64,000 nucleotides of DNA from Nostoc sp. UHCC 0926 (GTDB lineage Bacteria; Cyanobacteriota; Cyanobacteriia; Cyanobacteriales; Nostocaceae), in assembly GCF_028623165.1 (NCBI RefSeq), contig NZ_CP117768.1, forward strand, positions 4,650,001 through 4,714,000. The letters are read 5' to 3'. Of this stretch, positions 22,667-31,429 are shown in pieces (the first letter of the stretch is position 1; each line of letters starts with the position of its first letter). A program made the translations under genes and the position numbers. The notes below the pieces were generated by a model, which saw only the letters and a list, made by a program, of their open reading frames with translations, ran no database searches and was not told the DNA's origin.

Positions 22667-23395
22667 ATGAATAATAGTGATCTTGCTGAAATATTGATCC
22701 GGGCTGTGGAAGAAGCAGATTCCTCGGATCGCTTATTAGATGCAGTTCAGGAGTTAGCAGCAGCTGGTATAAAGGAAGCTGTTCCCACACTAATTGCGGC
22801 TTTGGGCTACAACAATCCAGGGGCGGCGGTAGCGGCGGTAGATGGATTAATTGCGATCGGGGAAGTTGCAGTACCGCCACTATTGGAACTAATTGATGAC
22901 TACAACTACGGCGCTAGAGCCTGGGCAATTCGTGCCTTAGCGGGAATTGGTGATGTTCGGGCGCTCGATACCTTGTTAGAGGCAGCAAAAAACGATTTTT
23001 CCTTAAGTGTGCGGCGGGCAGCTGCCAGGGGATTAGGCACTTTGCGCTGGCATCAAGTCCCGTCTGAGAAACTGGAATCTGTTCAGACTCAGGTATTAGA
23101 GGCGCTATTAGTAATTTCTCAAGATCCAGAGTGGGTAGTGCGCTATGCGGCAGTGACGAGTTTAGAAACACTAGCCGTTGCAGTGGCAGTCACTTTACCT
23201 GATCAAGCGTCGCGGATTACAAATCAACTCCAGCAAATGCTCGATACAGATGCCGATCTTGGAGTTCGCACCCGTGTAAAGTTTGCACAGGAAAAAATTC
23301 AGCAGCAACAACATCAAGAAGTGTTTGCACCTAAAAGAAAGCTAGAAGACACTGAAGTAACTGAAGTGCCTTATCGTGGCGGTGGAAGACGTTAA
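22667..23395 (+). CDS. cpcF: Phycocyanobilin lyase subunit beta
   Basis: A 242-residue HEAT-repeat partner of CpcE. Repeats such as AVPTLIAALGYNNPGAAVAA and YGARAWAIRALAGIGDVRAL are typical of CpcF. It is somewhat longer than many CpcF proteins owing to a charged C-terminal tail. It lies 169 bp after cpcE; the spacer contains a CATAAACTCC/GGGGTTTATG stem. The operon ends here: no cpcG rod-core linker gene follows, and downstream sequence is a decayed transposase. Confidence 0.9.
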   Translation: MNNSDLAEILIRAVEEADSSDRLLDAVQELAAAGIKEAVPTLIAALGYNNPGAAVAAVDGLIAIGEVAVPPLLELIDDYNYGARAWAIRALAGIGDVRALDTLLEAAKNDFSLSVRRAAARGLGTLRWHQVPSEKLESVQTQVLEALLVISQDPEWVVRYAAVTSLETLAVAVAVTLPDQASRITNQLQQMLDTDADLGVRTRVKFAQEKIQQQQHQEVFAPKRKLEDTEVTEVPYRGGGRR

Positions 23396-23611
23396 GCAAT
23401 TCGTTTATTGCGGATTCCAATTGCATAGAATACAGCCTGTCGTGAGTGTTTACTGAAAGTTTCACTTTCCCAACTTGAAGTTTCATGTTCCAAGCTTGAG
23501 CTTTCTGGCACTATCGTATTCGGGGCAAAAATGACCTATGGGTTTGGTGTACAGGTAAGCCGCCGCATCAAATCAAACAGTTTTATCTGGGCTATTGAGT
23601 AGCTGTGTTAC

Positions 23612-23819
23612 TTTAAGCAGTGAAAGTCACTAAAACTGATCCTTATGGGCTTGTAGGAGTTGCATTCACCCGTAATCCGATCAGTGGAGAACTGGGGTAC
23701 ATCAAAGCGAGAAAAAACTCCTATTCTCCAGACGTTTCGGGAATACAGCCAGCGATTCGATATTGAGGAAAACTTTTTGGATGACAAGGCAGGTGGCTTT
23801 GAGTTGGAACGCTCTCAAT
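23612..23819 (+). pseudogene. Decayed IS4-type transposase fragment
   Basis: The 3' part in the frame from 23660 contains EYSQRFDIEENFLDDKAGGF, which matches the DDE-transposase C-terminal region with the conserved RFxIE...D.K pattern of IS4-like elements. Upstream, a different frame (KTDPYGLVGVAFTRNP) carries apparently related sequence, so a frameshift is present. The coding sequence stops matching at 23820, where a MITE-like element begins. Bases 23396-23611, after cpcF, hold nothing firm. Confidence 0.6.
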
Positions 23820-23920
23820 TTACAGCAGAATTCAAGTATTTGAACCACATCTGTCGTAGGGGCGCAAGGCCTTGCGCCCCTACCGCGTGGTCTATTTACC
23901 TGAAAATAAAATAGCTGTAA
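23820..23920. repeat. MITE-like dispersed element, copy 3
   Basis: TTACAGC at the left and GCTGTAA at the right delimit a 101-bp copy, same orientation as 10400-10495, with a 5-bp duplication (AAAAT) near the right end. It lies exactly at the broken end of the transposase fragment. Confidence 0.82.
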
Positions 23921-23953
23921 GCAAATTCTCCTCAGAGTTTGCTAAACAAAAAC

Positions 23954-24613
23954 CTAAGACTCTGGTAGCCAAAAGCAAGTCTGTAGATGCAAACGGTGTT
24001 GAGTTGCATTCAAGGAAATAGGGGAAACCATGTGCCAAGAGCGATCGCAACGGACAATAGCAACTGAATATTGAGACAAGGGTGGAACTTCTTTAACTAC
24101 AGAAGTAGTCTGATTATCTTTGAGAACTCGGAAATGCCCTCCCCACTCTGGGTTCCATCCTTCATTGAGATAGAAAAGTTGAGTTACATGTTTACGCGGG
24201 ATATCTGTATGAGGACGGTTCCAGAACCCTAAATCATGTCGTGTTAAATAAATTGTTAGTGAATGGTTTTTCAAATCCAAATTAGTAAGATGCTCCATCG
24301 CCTCTCGATAATCAGGAGTGAGAAGTTGTTCAATTAATTTTTGCCAACTAAGACTCAGATCGCTGATATTTTGTAGACCTTTGTACTTACTTTCATCCAG
24401 AATGCAGCGTGCAAAAAACCTGTAGTCATCATATGTATATTCCGGGTATCCATCTGGCTCAAAGTCTCTAGCATGATATTCTTTATAGTTTGTAGTCGGA
24501 AAACTATTTGCTAGTTCAGATTGTACTGAAGTGTCAAGCAAGTTTTCAAATACAATCCATTTATAAGGAATTGACTGCATAGTTGCATTACTAATTGCAC
24601 TCAAGTTCAACAT
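23954..24613 (-). CDS. 2-oxoglutarate/Fe(II)-dependent oxygenase-like protein in siderophore locus
   Basis: A 219-residue protein with the jelly-roll oxygenase signature: the HxD pair in RPHTDIPRKH (~135) followed by TQLFYLNEGW and WGGHFRVL, the distal His in RSWHMVSP (~193), and an Arg ten or so residues later that could hold 2-oxoglutarate. Family knowledge: such prolyl-4-hydroxylase-like enzymes hydroxylate peptides or small molecules. It is last in a minus-strand row behind the TonB receptor and the iron-binding lipoprotein, with AGGAG before the ATG and 28 bp to its neighbour. A role in siderophore or peptide modification is inferred. The substrate is unknown. Confidence 0.72.
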   Translation of the reverse strand: MLNLSAISNATMQSIPYKWIVFENLLDTSVQSELANSFPTTNYKEYHARDFEPDGYPEYTYDDYRFFARCILDESKYKGLQNISDLSLSWQKLIEQLLTPDYREAMEHLTNLDLKNHSLTIYLTRHDLGFWNRPHTDIPRKHVTQLFYLNEGWNPEWGGHFRVLKDNQTTSVVKEVPPLSQYSVAIVRCDRSWHMVSPISLNATQHRLHLQTCFWLPES

Positions 24614-24641
24614 GATGTCTCCTAAAAAACTTTCAAATAGT

Positions 24642-25652
24642 CTATTGCTGTTTAACTAAATATTGCTCCAAATCGTCTATCATGCGATTGGCTGCAAGGG
24701 GACCATACTGAACCCAATAAAACCCCACCTCATGAACTTTTTCCTGTTGGACAACTTTCAACTTTGACCACAACGGTTCTGCTTTCAGTTGCTCAAGCAT
24801 TGGGTGTAAATCCCTTGTGCCCAGTACGTCTTCTGATACTAGAAATAAAATATCCCCATCTAACTCATTCAAAAGTTCCTCTGATAAAGCATAGGCAGCA
24901 GGGCCACCCCCTAGACTTAGGGTTGCTTGACTATCCAAAGCTTGAGAGTAAGGACGTGCAACACCCGCATCTTTAAGAATAACTCCTGAAAAACTTGCCT
25001 TTGCCCACAGCCAAAGTGCATCAGTACGCAATTCGGCAACCGAGACTAAAGTTGTATTCAGGCGATCGCCCATTTTTGCTTTAAACTGTTTTAAACGTGC
25101 ATAATAATTATCCATTACCTGCTGGGCTGTTTTAGTTTTACCCAGAACACTGGCTGTGAAAGCAAAAGATTCTTTCCAAGCTCCACTGGCTCCAGGAGGA
25201 GCCAAAACAGTGGGTGCAATGTGTGATAACAGTGGATAAATATCTTGATGAAAATGCATACCAAGAATTAGGTCTGGTTTGAGAAACAAGACTTTTTCTA
25301 TACTAGGAGACAGCCAATCTACATCTTCAATACCTGATAGCGGGCCTACTAACCGCTGCAATTGTGAGACAAATAACTTTGGGGCAGCTATAGGTTTGAT
25401 CCCCAACGCCAAAGCATTTTCTAAAGAACCACCACTAAGCATAACAACTCGCTGAGGATGAGCAGGAACTATTGTCTTACCCATTAAGTGCTGAACTACT
25501 CGAACCTGACTTAAAGAAGAAACACTCTTGAAATGGGTAACTTTTGGGTAATTAAAAAAGAAACAACCGTTTAGCCACACTACCACAGCAAGCAACCCTA
25601 AAAGGGGCAGGGATATGACAAAACACTTGGCTAACCAATGAGTTGTTCTCAT
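24642..25652 (-). CDS. Iron-siderophore ABC transporter substrate-binding lipoprotein
   Basis: About 336 residues from the ATG at 25652. A signal peptide with lipobox LNGC (~26-29) predicts a lipoprotein of the periplasmic face. The fold is of the FepB/BtuF type: VVMLSGGSLENALALG, then KPDLILGMHF and IAPTVL, with the long connecting helix. The ligand is inferred to be a ferric siderophore from the neighbouring receptor. The ATG overlaps the stop of the truncated receptor frame by one base (TAATG), so it is probably translated by coupling. No permease or ATPase gene is in the window. Confidence 0.83.
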   Translation of the reverse strand: MRTTHWLAKCFVISLPLLGLLAVVVWLNGCFFFNYPKVTHFKSVSSLSQVRVVQHLMGKTIVPAHPQRVVMLSGGSLENALALGIKPIAAPKLFVSQLQRLVGPLSGIEDVDWLSPSIEKVLFLKPDLILGMHFHQDIYPLLSHIAPTVLAPPGASGAWKESFAFTASVLGKTKTAQQVMDNYYARLKQFKAKMGDRLNTTLVSVAELRTDALWLWAKASFSGVILKDAGVARPYSQALDSQATLSLGGGPAAYALSEELLNELDGDILFLVSEDVLGTRDLHPMLEQLKAEPLWSKLKVVQQEKVHEVGFYWVQYGPLAANRMIDDLEQYLVKQQ

Positions 25653-26053
25653 TAAAGTTCCCACTTCACTGACAACTCTGCTGTATACGGACGACCAGGA
25701 ATAATTCTTTGCAGATAGTCAAAGCTTGCTTCATAATATCGAACATTAAATATGTTATTCAAGTTGAGTCCAATGCTAAAGTTGTTATTCCGATAGTACA
25801 GAGCTGCATCGGTGAGAAAGTAGCTTGGGATCGTATATATATTCAAATTATCTGGCTTATTATCTCCAACGTAGTTAAAGCCAATTCCACCTCCGAAACC
25901 TTTGAGAGAGCCAGTACCAAAGGTGTAAGTTGTCCACAAACTAGCGACATGAGCTGGTACTCCTTCTACTCGATTCCCGACTGGAATATCATTGTCTTTG
26001 GTAACGCGTGCATCTGTATAACCGTAAAAGCCAATCACATTCCAACCGGGTTG
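25652..26053 (-). pseudogene. C-terminal fragment of a second TonB-dependent receptor
   Basis: The last ~130 codons of a TonB-dependent siderophore receptor: YGYTDARVTKDND, SLWTTYTFG, FNYVGDNK, LYYRNNNFSIGLNLNNIF, ending in an aromatic-plus-hydrophobic strand (KWEL) suitable for the outer-membrane barrel. It aligns with the end of the full receptor just upstream, so it is a paralogue that lost its first ~85 percent. A stop lies at the 5' border near 26060. It is too short to make a barrel. It remains directly upstream of, and overlapping, the binding-protein gene. Confidence 0.85.
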
Positions 26054-26115
26054 AGTTTAACCATTGAGTTTTACCCACTTGACAAGACTCTATTTTTCTT
26101 AACTTGACACCAATG

Positions 26116-28731
26116 CTAAAACTCCCACGAAATTGTGCCCAAGACCGTTAACGGCGCACCGGGATAGATAGTATCTCTTCCCTGGCTACTTTCGTAATAT
26201 CTCTCATCAAAAAGATTCTTGATATTGATTGCAGCCTTCCAGTTATTGCGTTTGTAATAAAGTGCTGCATCCGTGCGGAAGTAGCTGGGCAACACAAAAC
26301 TGTTATCTAAATCGCCCTGTCTATCGCCCACATAATACAGTCCCAATCCAAATCCCAAACCTTGTAAACTCCCACGTTGGATTTCATAGGTTGTCCACAG
26401 ACTAACAGTATTCTTAGCAACGCTTTCCAACAAATTCCCAACTGCATAGTCATTGTCTTTGGTGATTTGGGCATCGGTATAAGCGTAAGAGGCAATAATT
26501 TTCCAACCAGTCAGAATTTCGCCTGCAACATCAAGTTCAACGCCTCGACTACGTTGCTCTCCGACTTGAATGGAAAAATCAAGATTGTTGGGATCGGTGG
26601 TCAGGACGTTAGTTTTTGTAATCTGGTAAGCAGCCAGGGTTGCAGACAGTCGGTTACTCAAATCGGCTTTAACACCCACCTCGTATTGTGTACCTTGGGC
26701 AGGATCAAATGTAGAACCATTGACTGAAGTACCAATGTTAGGAACGAAAGAACTGCTGTAGCTAGCGTAGAGAGAAATTGGCGGTATCGGCTGGTAGACA
26801 AGACCAACCCGAGGGCTAAAGGCTTGGTCAGATTGACTGATGCTAGTTGAGGCAAGTAAATTGTCATTTTTCTGCTCAGTAAAATCGAAACGCCCTCCGA
26901 CTAGCAGCTTCAAATTATCCAGTAGGGTAATCTGATCTTGCAGGTAAATTCCTAATCTATCAGTGCGAATTTGTCTATTAACAAAAGTTGTTAAAGGATT
27001 GGTAGGGATAACGCTGTTATTCACCGGACTAAAAATATCGATAGGTGACAAAATACCTCTGCTAAAAATCAGCGGACCTTCGCTTCGGTTTAGCTCTATT
27101 CCCAAAAGCGGTTGGTGGATAATTGACCCGGTTGCAAACTTTCCTATGACCTCTGTTTGGAGACTGTAGTTGTCAGTTTCAAATTTACCATTTGTAAAAT
27201 TCCTATCCAAAAACCGATCGTCGATCAAGTCCCCTGGCTCTGCACGGAAATCATTTACCTTGTTTATAGTAATGGAAAGGGCATTGCGAAGCTGCCAATT
27301 TTTACTAAACTGATGTTCTAATCTGTAGCCAGCTCTGTAAGCTGTGGTTTTTGAATCATTTTCTCCTGGAACCCCTAAGAAGCGACTAATCGGAATTGGG
27401 GCAGGTCTGTTACCAATAGCGACGATGCCTCGATCAAATTGGGTATTATTGTTTAAATACTCAAAATCAAGGTTTAATGTTGTGTTGGTGTCGATTTTCC
27501 AGGTTAGAGATGGTGCGATGAAGATACGTTCGGTGTCAACAAAGTCACGAAAACTCCCGGAGTTTTGGTAAGCAACATTCAAGCGATATAACAGAGTTTT
27601 GTCTGCATTCAGTGGACCAGAGATATCGAATGTGGGACGATAAAAACCGTAGCTTCCTGCGGTGAAGTCAGCAGCGTAATAAGGTTCACTCAGCGGCTGC
27701 TTCGTAACAAGGTTAATAATCCCACCCGGTTCAGCTTCACCGAAAAGCACTGAGGCTGGTCCCTTGAGTACATCTACCTGTTCCAAGTTTGCTATTTCTG
27801 ATAATGTGAAGAAATCGGCATCGCGGAATCCATTTCTAAAATTTCCATCCTGCTCAAAACCACGAATGATATAGCGAGCAGCTCCTGTACCCCCGTAGTT
27901 GCCTGCTTGTGTCACGCCGCTGACGTTTTGCAGTGCATCCTGTAGCCGCACTGCTTTTTGGTCTTGTAACACCTGTCGGGGCACTATTTGAATTGAGGCA
28001 GGAATGTCACGCAGGGGTGTATCGGTTTTGGTGGCAGTAGAGGCATCTGGTACACGGTATCCATCCTGCTCGCCCGTCACCACTAACTCAATCGGTTTAT
28101 TACCACTAGCTGATGGTTGAGATGGTTTTTGTTCTGGCGTTGTTGTTGGTTGTTGAGCAGTAGAAGTACTAGGAGTCACTCCAAAAACTAAACCTTCTTT
28201 TGTACTATCAAACAACTCCACCGCAGGCGCAAAAGCTTCCCCAGTCACCGTTACCCGCAAGGTGTTCGCATCTACATTTGCAACTGTTACTTCTGCAATT
28301 CCGGCTACTGGCTTTTCTTGTCTAAAATCCCCACTTCTTAGTTGCAACTTGGCATTAGGGATATCTGCAATGTAGGAATTACCCTCAGTCTTTGGTAAAA
28401 TTTGTAACTTAAGAGAATTAGCTGTGACTAAAATTAACTCTATTCCTTTATCAGTAGAGTTAACCTTCACATCCGTAACTAATACCACATCTGTAGCTGC
28501 TTGACTAAGTTCAAGAAGTTTGTTCTGCTCTCTGGGTACTCTCCATAAATATGAAGCATTAGTTTTAGGAAGTTCTAGCTGATTCAATCTTTGAATTTCT
28601 TTGAAGACTTCATCTGAACGCACTAAAGTTTTTTTGACTAACGCTTGTTGAGAATATGCTGGATTGGCTAAAGTAAGAGAAATAACAGATATTAACCAGC
28701 AAACAGCAGTATATTGTAGTTTAATGAACAT
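26116..28731 (-). CDS. TonB-dependent siderophore receptor with N-terminal AMIN domain
   Basis: About 871 residues from the ATG at 28731, preceded by GAGGAG; a TTG at 28749 is not needed. A signal peptide is followed by an AMIN domain (~50-165) as found in many cyanobacterial receptors, a Pro/Thr/Gln linker, the plug domain (TDTPLRDIPASIQIVPRQVL, then RGFEQDGNFRNGF and GPASVLFGEAEPGGIIN) and a 22-strand barrel ending in TISWEF with the terminal Phe. It imports ferric siderophores using TonB energy. It is followed by the receptor fragment, binding lipoprotein and oxygenase. Regulation by the upstream AraC-type gene is likely. Confidence 0.93.
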   Translation of the reverse strand: MFIKLQYTAVCWLISVISLTLANPAYSQQALVKKTLVRSDEVFKEIQRLNQLELPKTNASYLWRVPREQNKLLELSQAATDVVLVTDVKVNSTDKGIELILVTANSLKLQILPKTEGNSYIADIPNAKLQLRSGDFRQEKPVAGIAEVTVANVDANTLRVTVTGEAFAPAVELFDSTKEGLVFGVTPSTSTAQQPTTTPEQKPSQPSASGNKPIELVVTGEQDGYRVPDASTATKTDTPLRDIPASIQIVPRQVLQDQKAVRLQDALQNVSGVTQAGNYGGTGAARYIIRGFEQDGNFRNGFRDADFFTLSEIANLEQVDVLKGPASVLFGEAEPGGIINLVTKQPLSEPYYAADFTAGSYGFYRPTFDISGPLNADKTLLYRLNVAYQNSGSFRDFVDTERIFIAPSLTWKIDTNTTLNLDFEYLNNNTQFDRGIVAIGNRPAPIPISRFLGVPGENDSKTTAYRAGYRLEHQFSKNWQLRNALSITINKVNDFRAEPGDLIDDRFLDRNFTNGKFETDNYSLQTEVIGKFATGSIIHQPLLGIELNRSEGPLIFSRGILSPIDIFSPVNNSVIPTNPLTTFVNRQIRTDRLGIYLQDQITLLDNLKLLVGGRFDFTEQKNDNLLASTSISQSDQAFSPRVGLVYQPIPPISLYASYSSSFVPNIGTSVNGSTFDPAQGTQYEVGVKADLSNRLSATLAAYQITKTNVLTTDPNNLDFSIQVGEQRSRGVELDVAGEILTGWKIIASYAYTDAQITKDNDYAVGNLLESVAKNTVSLWTTYEIQRGSLQGLGFGLGLYYVGDRQGDLDNSFVLPSYFRTDAALYYKRNNWKAAINIKNLFDERYYESSQGRDTIYPGAPLTVLGTISWEF

Positions 28732-28907
28732 TTTACATCCACTCCTCAATGGGTACTAAGTGTTGAAATTGGCAATTAAGTATAATTTCCTTATCAGCCC
28801 CTAGTTCCCAAGTACTGTTACTAATTAAGTTGGTGAAAAAAATGTATTTATACCAACCTAATTATTGTAAAAATATACAACTTTTCAATATTTGCGTCTT
28901 ATTCGAG

Positions 28908-28938
28908 CCGGAATTTTTTTATTCCATCCGGAATTTTT
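28908..28938. promoter_or_regulatory. Direct repeat CCGGAATTTTT x2, candidate AraC-type operator
   Basis: Two copies of CCGGAATTTTT start at 28908 and 28928, exactly 20 bp apart, which places them on the same face of the helix. They lie between the regulator gene and the receptor gene, about 180-200 bp before the receptor start. AraC/XylS proteins bind direct repeats at about 21-bp spacing (established); the link to this regulator is inference. Confidence 0.5.
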
Positions 28939-29902
28939 ATTTCTGGCAGGACTTAGGAGTTACCCCAAACTTCTTACGAAAAGCATTACTAAATGAAGGT
29001 AGGCTAGCATAGCCTACTGTCTGTGCAACTTCTGTGACTTTCATATTTCCTTCAATAAGCAGCTTATAGGCTAGTTCCATCCGGCGGTGGTGCAGATAGC
29101 CAAATACCGTAGTCCCAAAAATCTGCTTAAAGCCTTGCTTCATTGTGCAATCATTTAAACCAACTTGTCGTGCTAGCTGGATAAGAGAGGGGGGGTTGTC
29201 TAAATGTTTCAACAAAATTTCCCTAACATCATAGATGCAGTCAATATCTGATGGTTTGAGTGGATTAATCTGGAAGCAACCTTGCCTGATTTGTACTTCT
29301 TGATCAACTACCATTGCAACTAGTTCCCAAATCTTACCTTCAAGATAAATTTGTTTAGTAAAGCCTTGGTAGGGACATTGAAGTATTTGCTGCACTGCTA
29401 TTTGCATTGCGGGAGTTTGAGTTCCATAGCGTTCATAAGTCGGTTGATCCCAACGTCTAATAAGATGTTCTAATTCTCTTGGAAGTTTACCAGATGTATT
29501 TTCTGTAAAGTAGCGAAATGCATTTGGATGTATGTGAACAGCTACTTCTACTATTCGCTGTGATTTAGCCTCGAATACATCACACTCAGATGCCATCCCA
29601 CTACCACTCAAAAAGTATTCTCCGGTCTTGAACTCAAGGTCTTTAAATTCGCTCTCTAGCAAAACAAAGAATCGAAATTCTAATGGATGCTTTCGCTCAT
29701 GACATTTTAAAATTAATGATTTGGGCTGCTGATAATCGGAAATGTCTAAAGATATGCCATCTCGTAGCTGAATATGTCGCCAATACCCTTCCCCAAATTG
29801 ATACTTTCTGGTAATATCAAAACTATCTAAAATATTATTCTGAATTATGTCTGCTTGGTACAGTAGTTTTAAATAATCTGCTTGTGAAAGGATAAGTGTC
29901 AT
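28937..29902 (-). CDS. AraC-family transcriptional regulator, PchR-like
   Basis: A 321-residue regulator. The C-terminal ~100 residues hold two helix-turn-helix units (LIQLARQVGLNDCTMKQGF, then VTEVAQTVGYASLPSFSNAF and RKKFGVTP) of the AraC/XylS type. The N-terminal ~220 residues resemble the ligand-sensing part of PchR-type regulators that flank TonB receptors and respond to ferric siderophores. It is directly upstream of the receptor on the same strand, with a direct repeat in between. No convincing Fur box was found on either side. Confidence 0.88.
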   Translation of the reverse strand: MTLILSQADYLKLLYQADIIQNNILDSFDITRKYQFGEGYWRHIQLRDGISLDISDYQQPKSLILKCHERKHPLEFRFFVLLESEFKDLEFKTGEYFLSGSGMASECDVFEAKSQRIVEVAVHIHPNAFRYFTENTSGKLPRELEHLIRRWDQPTYERYGTQTPAMQIAVQQILQCPYQGFTKQIYLEGKIWELVAMVVDQEVQIRQGCFQINPLKPSDIDCIYDVREILLKHLDNPPSLIQLARQVGLNDCTMKQGFKQIFGTTVFGYLHHRRMELAYKLLIEGNMKVTEVAQTVGYASLPSFSNAFRKKFGVTPKSCQK

Positions 29903-30459
29903 AGTAATAGTAACTTTGTAAAATTTGAAAAGATTATTGTTATTTATATTTTAGAGTTTTTGATAAATATACTAAATTGTTTAATATCAGAATTAAATAA
30001 ACCTTTTTGATAGCAATGACACTAGAATTTATAATTATCTTTTAGCTGGATAACATCTTTTTCAGTAGCAATGAGTGGTTGCCATAAATAAATGTTCTTT
30101 TTATTCAGTTCATATAGTAATGTTGGTGGATCTATCTGTCTTAATAAAGTAAAAATAAAAAAAGCACATTAATTAAATTTGATTTTGTTGGACTAAAATG
30201 TATCCAATCACAAGTTAGCTAAAAATCCTTTTAAACAAAAGATTATAGCTAGCTCTCTACTCATGGCGTTGCCAGACTAACTAATAATAGTTAAAATTAT
30301 CACTGAAGCAAGTATTATAAATGTAATCAATTTAACAGTTTAATCAAGTTTTACCAACAATGGCGGTATACTGAGGAAGCAAGTCTTAATTGATAAAGAT
30401 GGATTGCGATCGCACTTACAAGATGACGAACAATTTGCCAGGTGATTACACAGTCTTGA
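29903..30459. other. AT-rich spacer, no gene seen
   Basis: This 557-bp stretch between the AraC-type gene and the HD-domain gene is very AT-rich and has no credible reading frame, long inverted repeat or RNA gene that I could recognise. It should contain the promoter of the AraC-type gene near 29903-29990. Confidence 0.5.
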
Positions 30460-31119
30460 TCAAAAACCACATCCTGAAGCCAAAGACTGAATTTCTGCTT
30501 GGATATTGCCACGGGCAGATGGTTCGGCGAACTCTAACATTAAAGGCGTAAAGTAAATAGGCGATCGCTGTAAAAATCGTTCTAAAACCTGCCGACGACC
30601 TGTGATATAATCTGCCTCTGCCACCCAGCTATATTCCTGGCGAATGGCATGGGCGTATTCTAGATATTGGACTGGGTTAGTAGCCAAAATCGCTAAGTCT
30701 GCATCAAGTAGGACTTGGCTATCATAGTCATCCACCGCAGTTTTGTGGTCTTTAGTGTTCAGAATCAGACGCGTGACAGTAGTTATGGTACTTTCTGGAA
30801 TATTTAAGTTACTCAGCAATTCAAAAGCATAGTCTGCGCTTCGTTGTTCGTTATCTTTAGCTTCAGTGTCATACACTACATCGTGAAACCAGGCAGCTAG
30901 TTGAACAGCAGCTAGGTTGTTCGTGTAGCCTTGCAAAATCTGAATTATGCTCAGGATGTGATCAATGTGTTTCAGTGTGTGGTAGTAGCGACCAGGGGTA
31001 GAGTAAGCTGCAACCAAACGATTAAAGGCTTTCTCAGCCGCTACCTGGTCAACGCCAAAGGGTTGGAGTGTGTGTTGCCAGTTAGAAAATAAAATATCCA
31101 TGAAGTTTTCTGTAGGCAT
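30460..31119 (-). CDS. HD-domain protein, predicted metal-dependent phosphohydrolase
   Basis: A 219-residue protein with an HD-type metal site: YHTLKHIDHIL near residue 41-51, AAWFHDVVYD with the HD pair (~79), and the distal aspartate in LLDADLAIL (~140). HD-domain proteins usually hydrolyse phosphoesters of nucleotides. This particular subfamily is common in cyanobacteria and uncharacterised as far as I know. It is monocistronic, divergent from the proline catabolic gene. The start ATG at 31119 is chosen; a second Met at residue 7 is possible. Confidence 0.75.
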   Translation of the reverse strand: MPTENFMDILFSNWQHTLQPFGVDQVAAEKAFNRLVAAYSTPGRYYHTLKHIDHILSIIQILQGYTNNLAAVQLAAWFHDVVYDTEAKDNEQRSADYAFELLSNLNIPESTITTVTRLILNTKDHKTAVDDYDSQVLLDADLAILATNPVQYLEYAHAIRQEYSWVAEADYITGRRQVLERFLQRSPIYFTPLMLEFAEPSARGNIQAEIQSLASGCGF

Positions 31120-31250
31120 AGAGTGAGTATACCCATTCTTAGTATTAGAAAGAATAAGTACATCCTGTTAAAACGACAGGTGGAAGACGCAATAATAAAA
31201 GAGGTAAGGGAAAATCCTTCCCAATATATTTCAGTTAAGGATAATTGTAG

Positions 31251-31305
31251 GTTGGGTTGAACGTAGACAAAGGAGGCAGCTTAAGGCAGGGTAGTGAAAC
31301 CCAAC
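31251..31305. repeat. GTTGGGTT/AACCCAAC inverted repeat
   Basis: GTTGGGTT at 31251 and AACCCAAC at 31298 frame a ~55-bp element with the wording of a widespread Nostoc spacer repeat. It lies in the 310-bp gap before the proline dehydrogenase fusion gene. Nothing else is recognised in this gap. Confidence 0.5.
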
Positions 31306-31429
31306 AAATGCCCGTGTAGGTTAGGCATCACAGTTTACTAGATATGGTGACAGCTAAATGAAAGCGTCAAAATAGAAGACACAGGCTTAGTACAAAAAGC
31401 CTTGCCTTGATTAATGGAGTTTATTATCA

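Noticed and set aside
29903..29990. Fur box upstream of the AraC-type regulator.
   Set aside because: The AT-rich run (gattattgttattta) resembles half of one but has no convincing symmetry.
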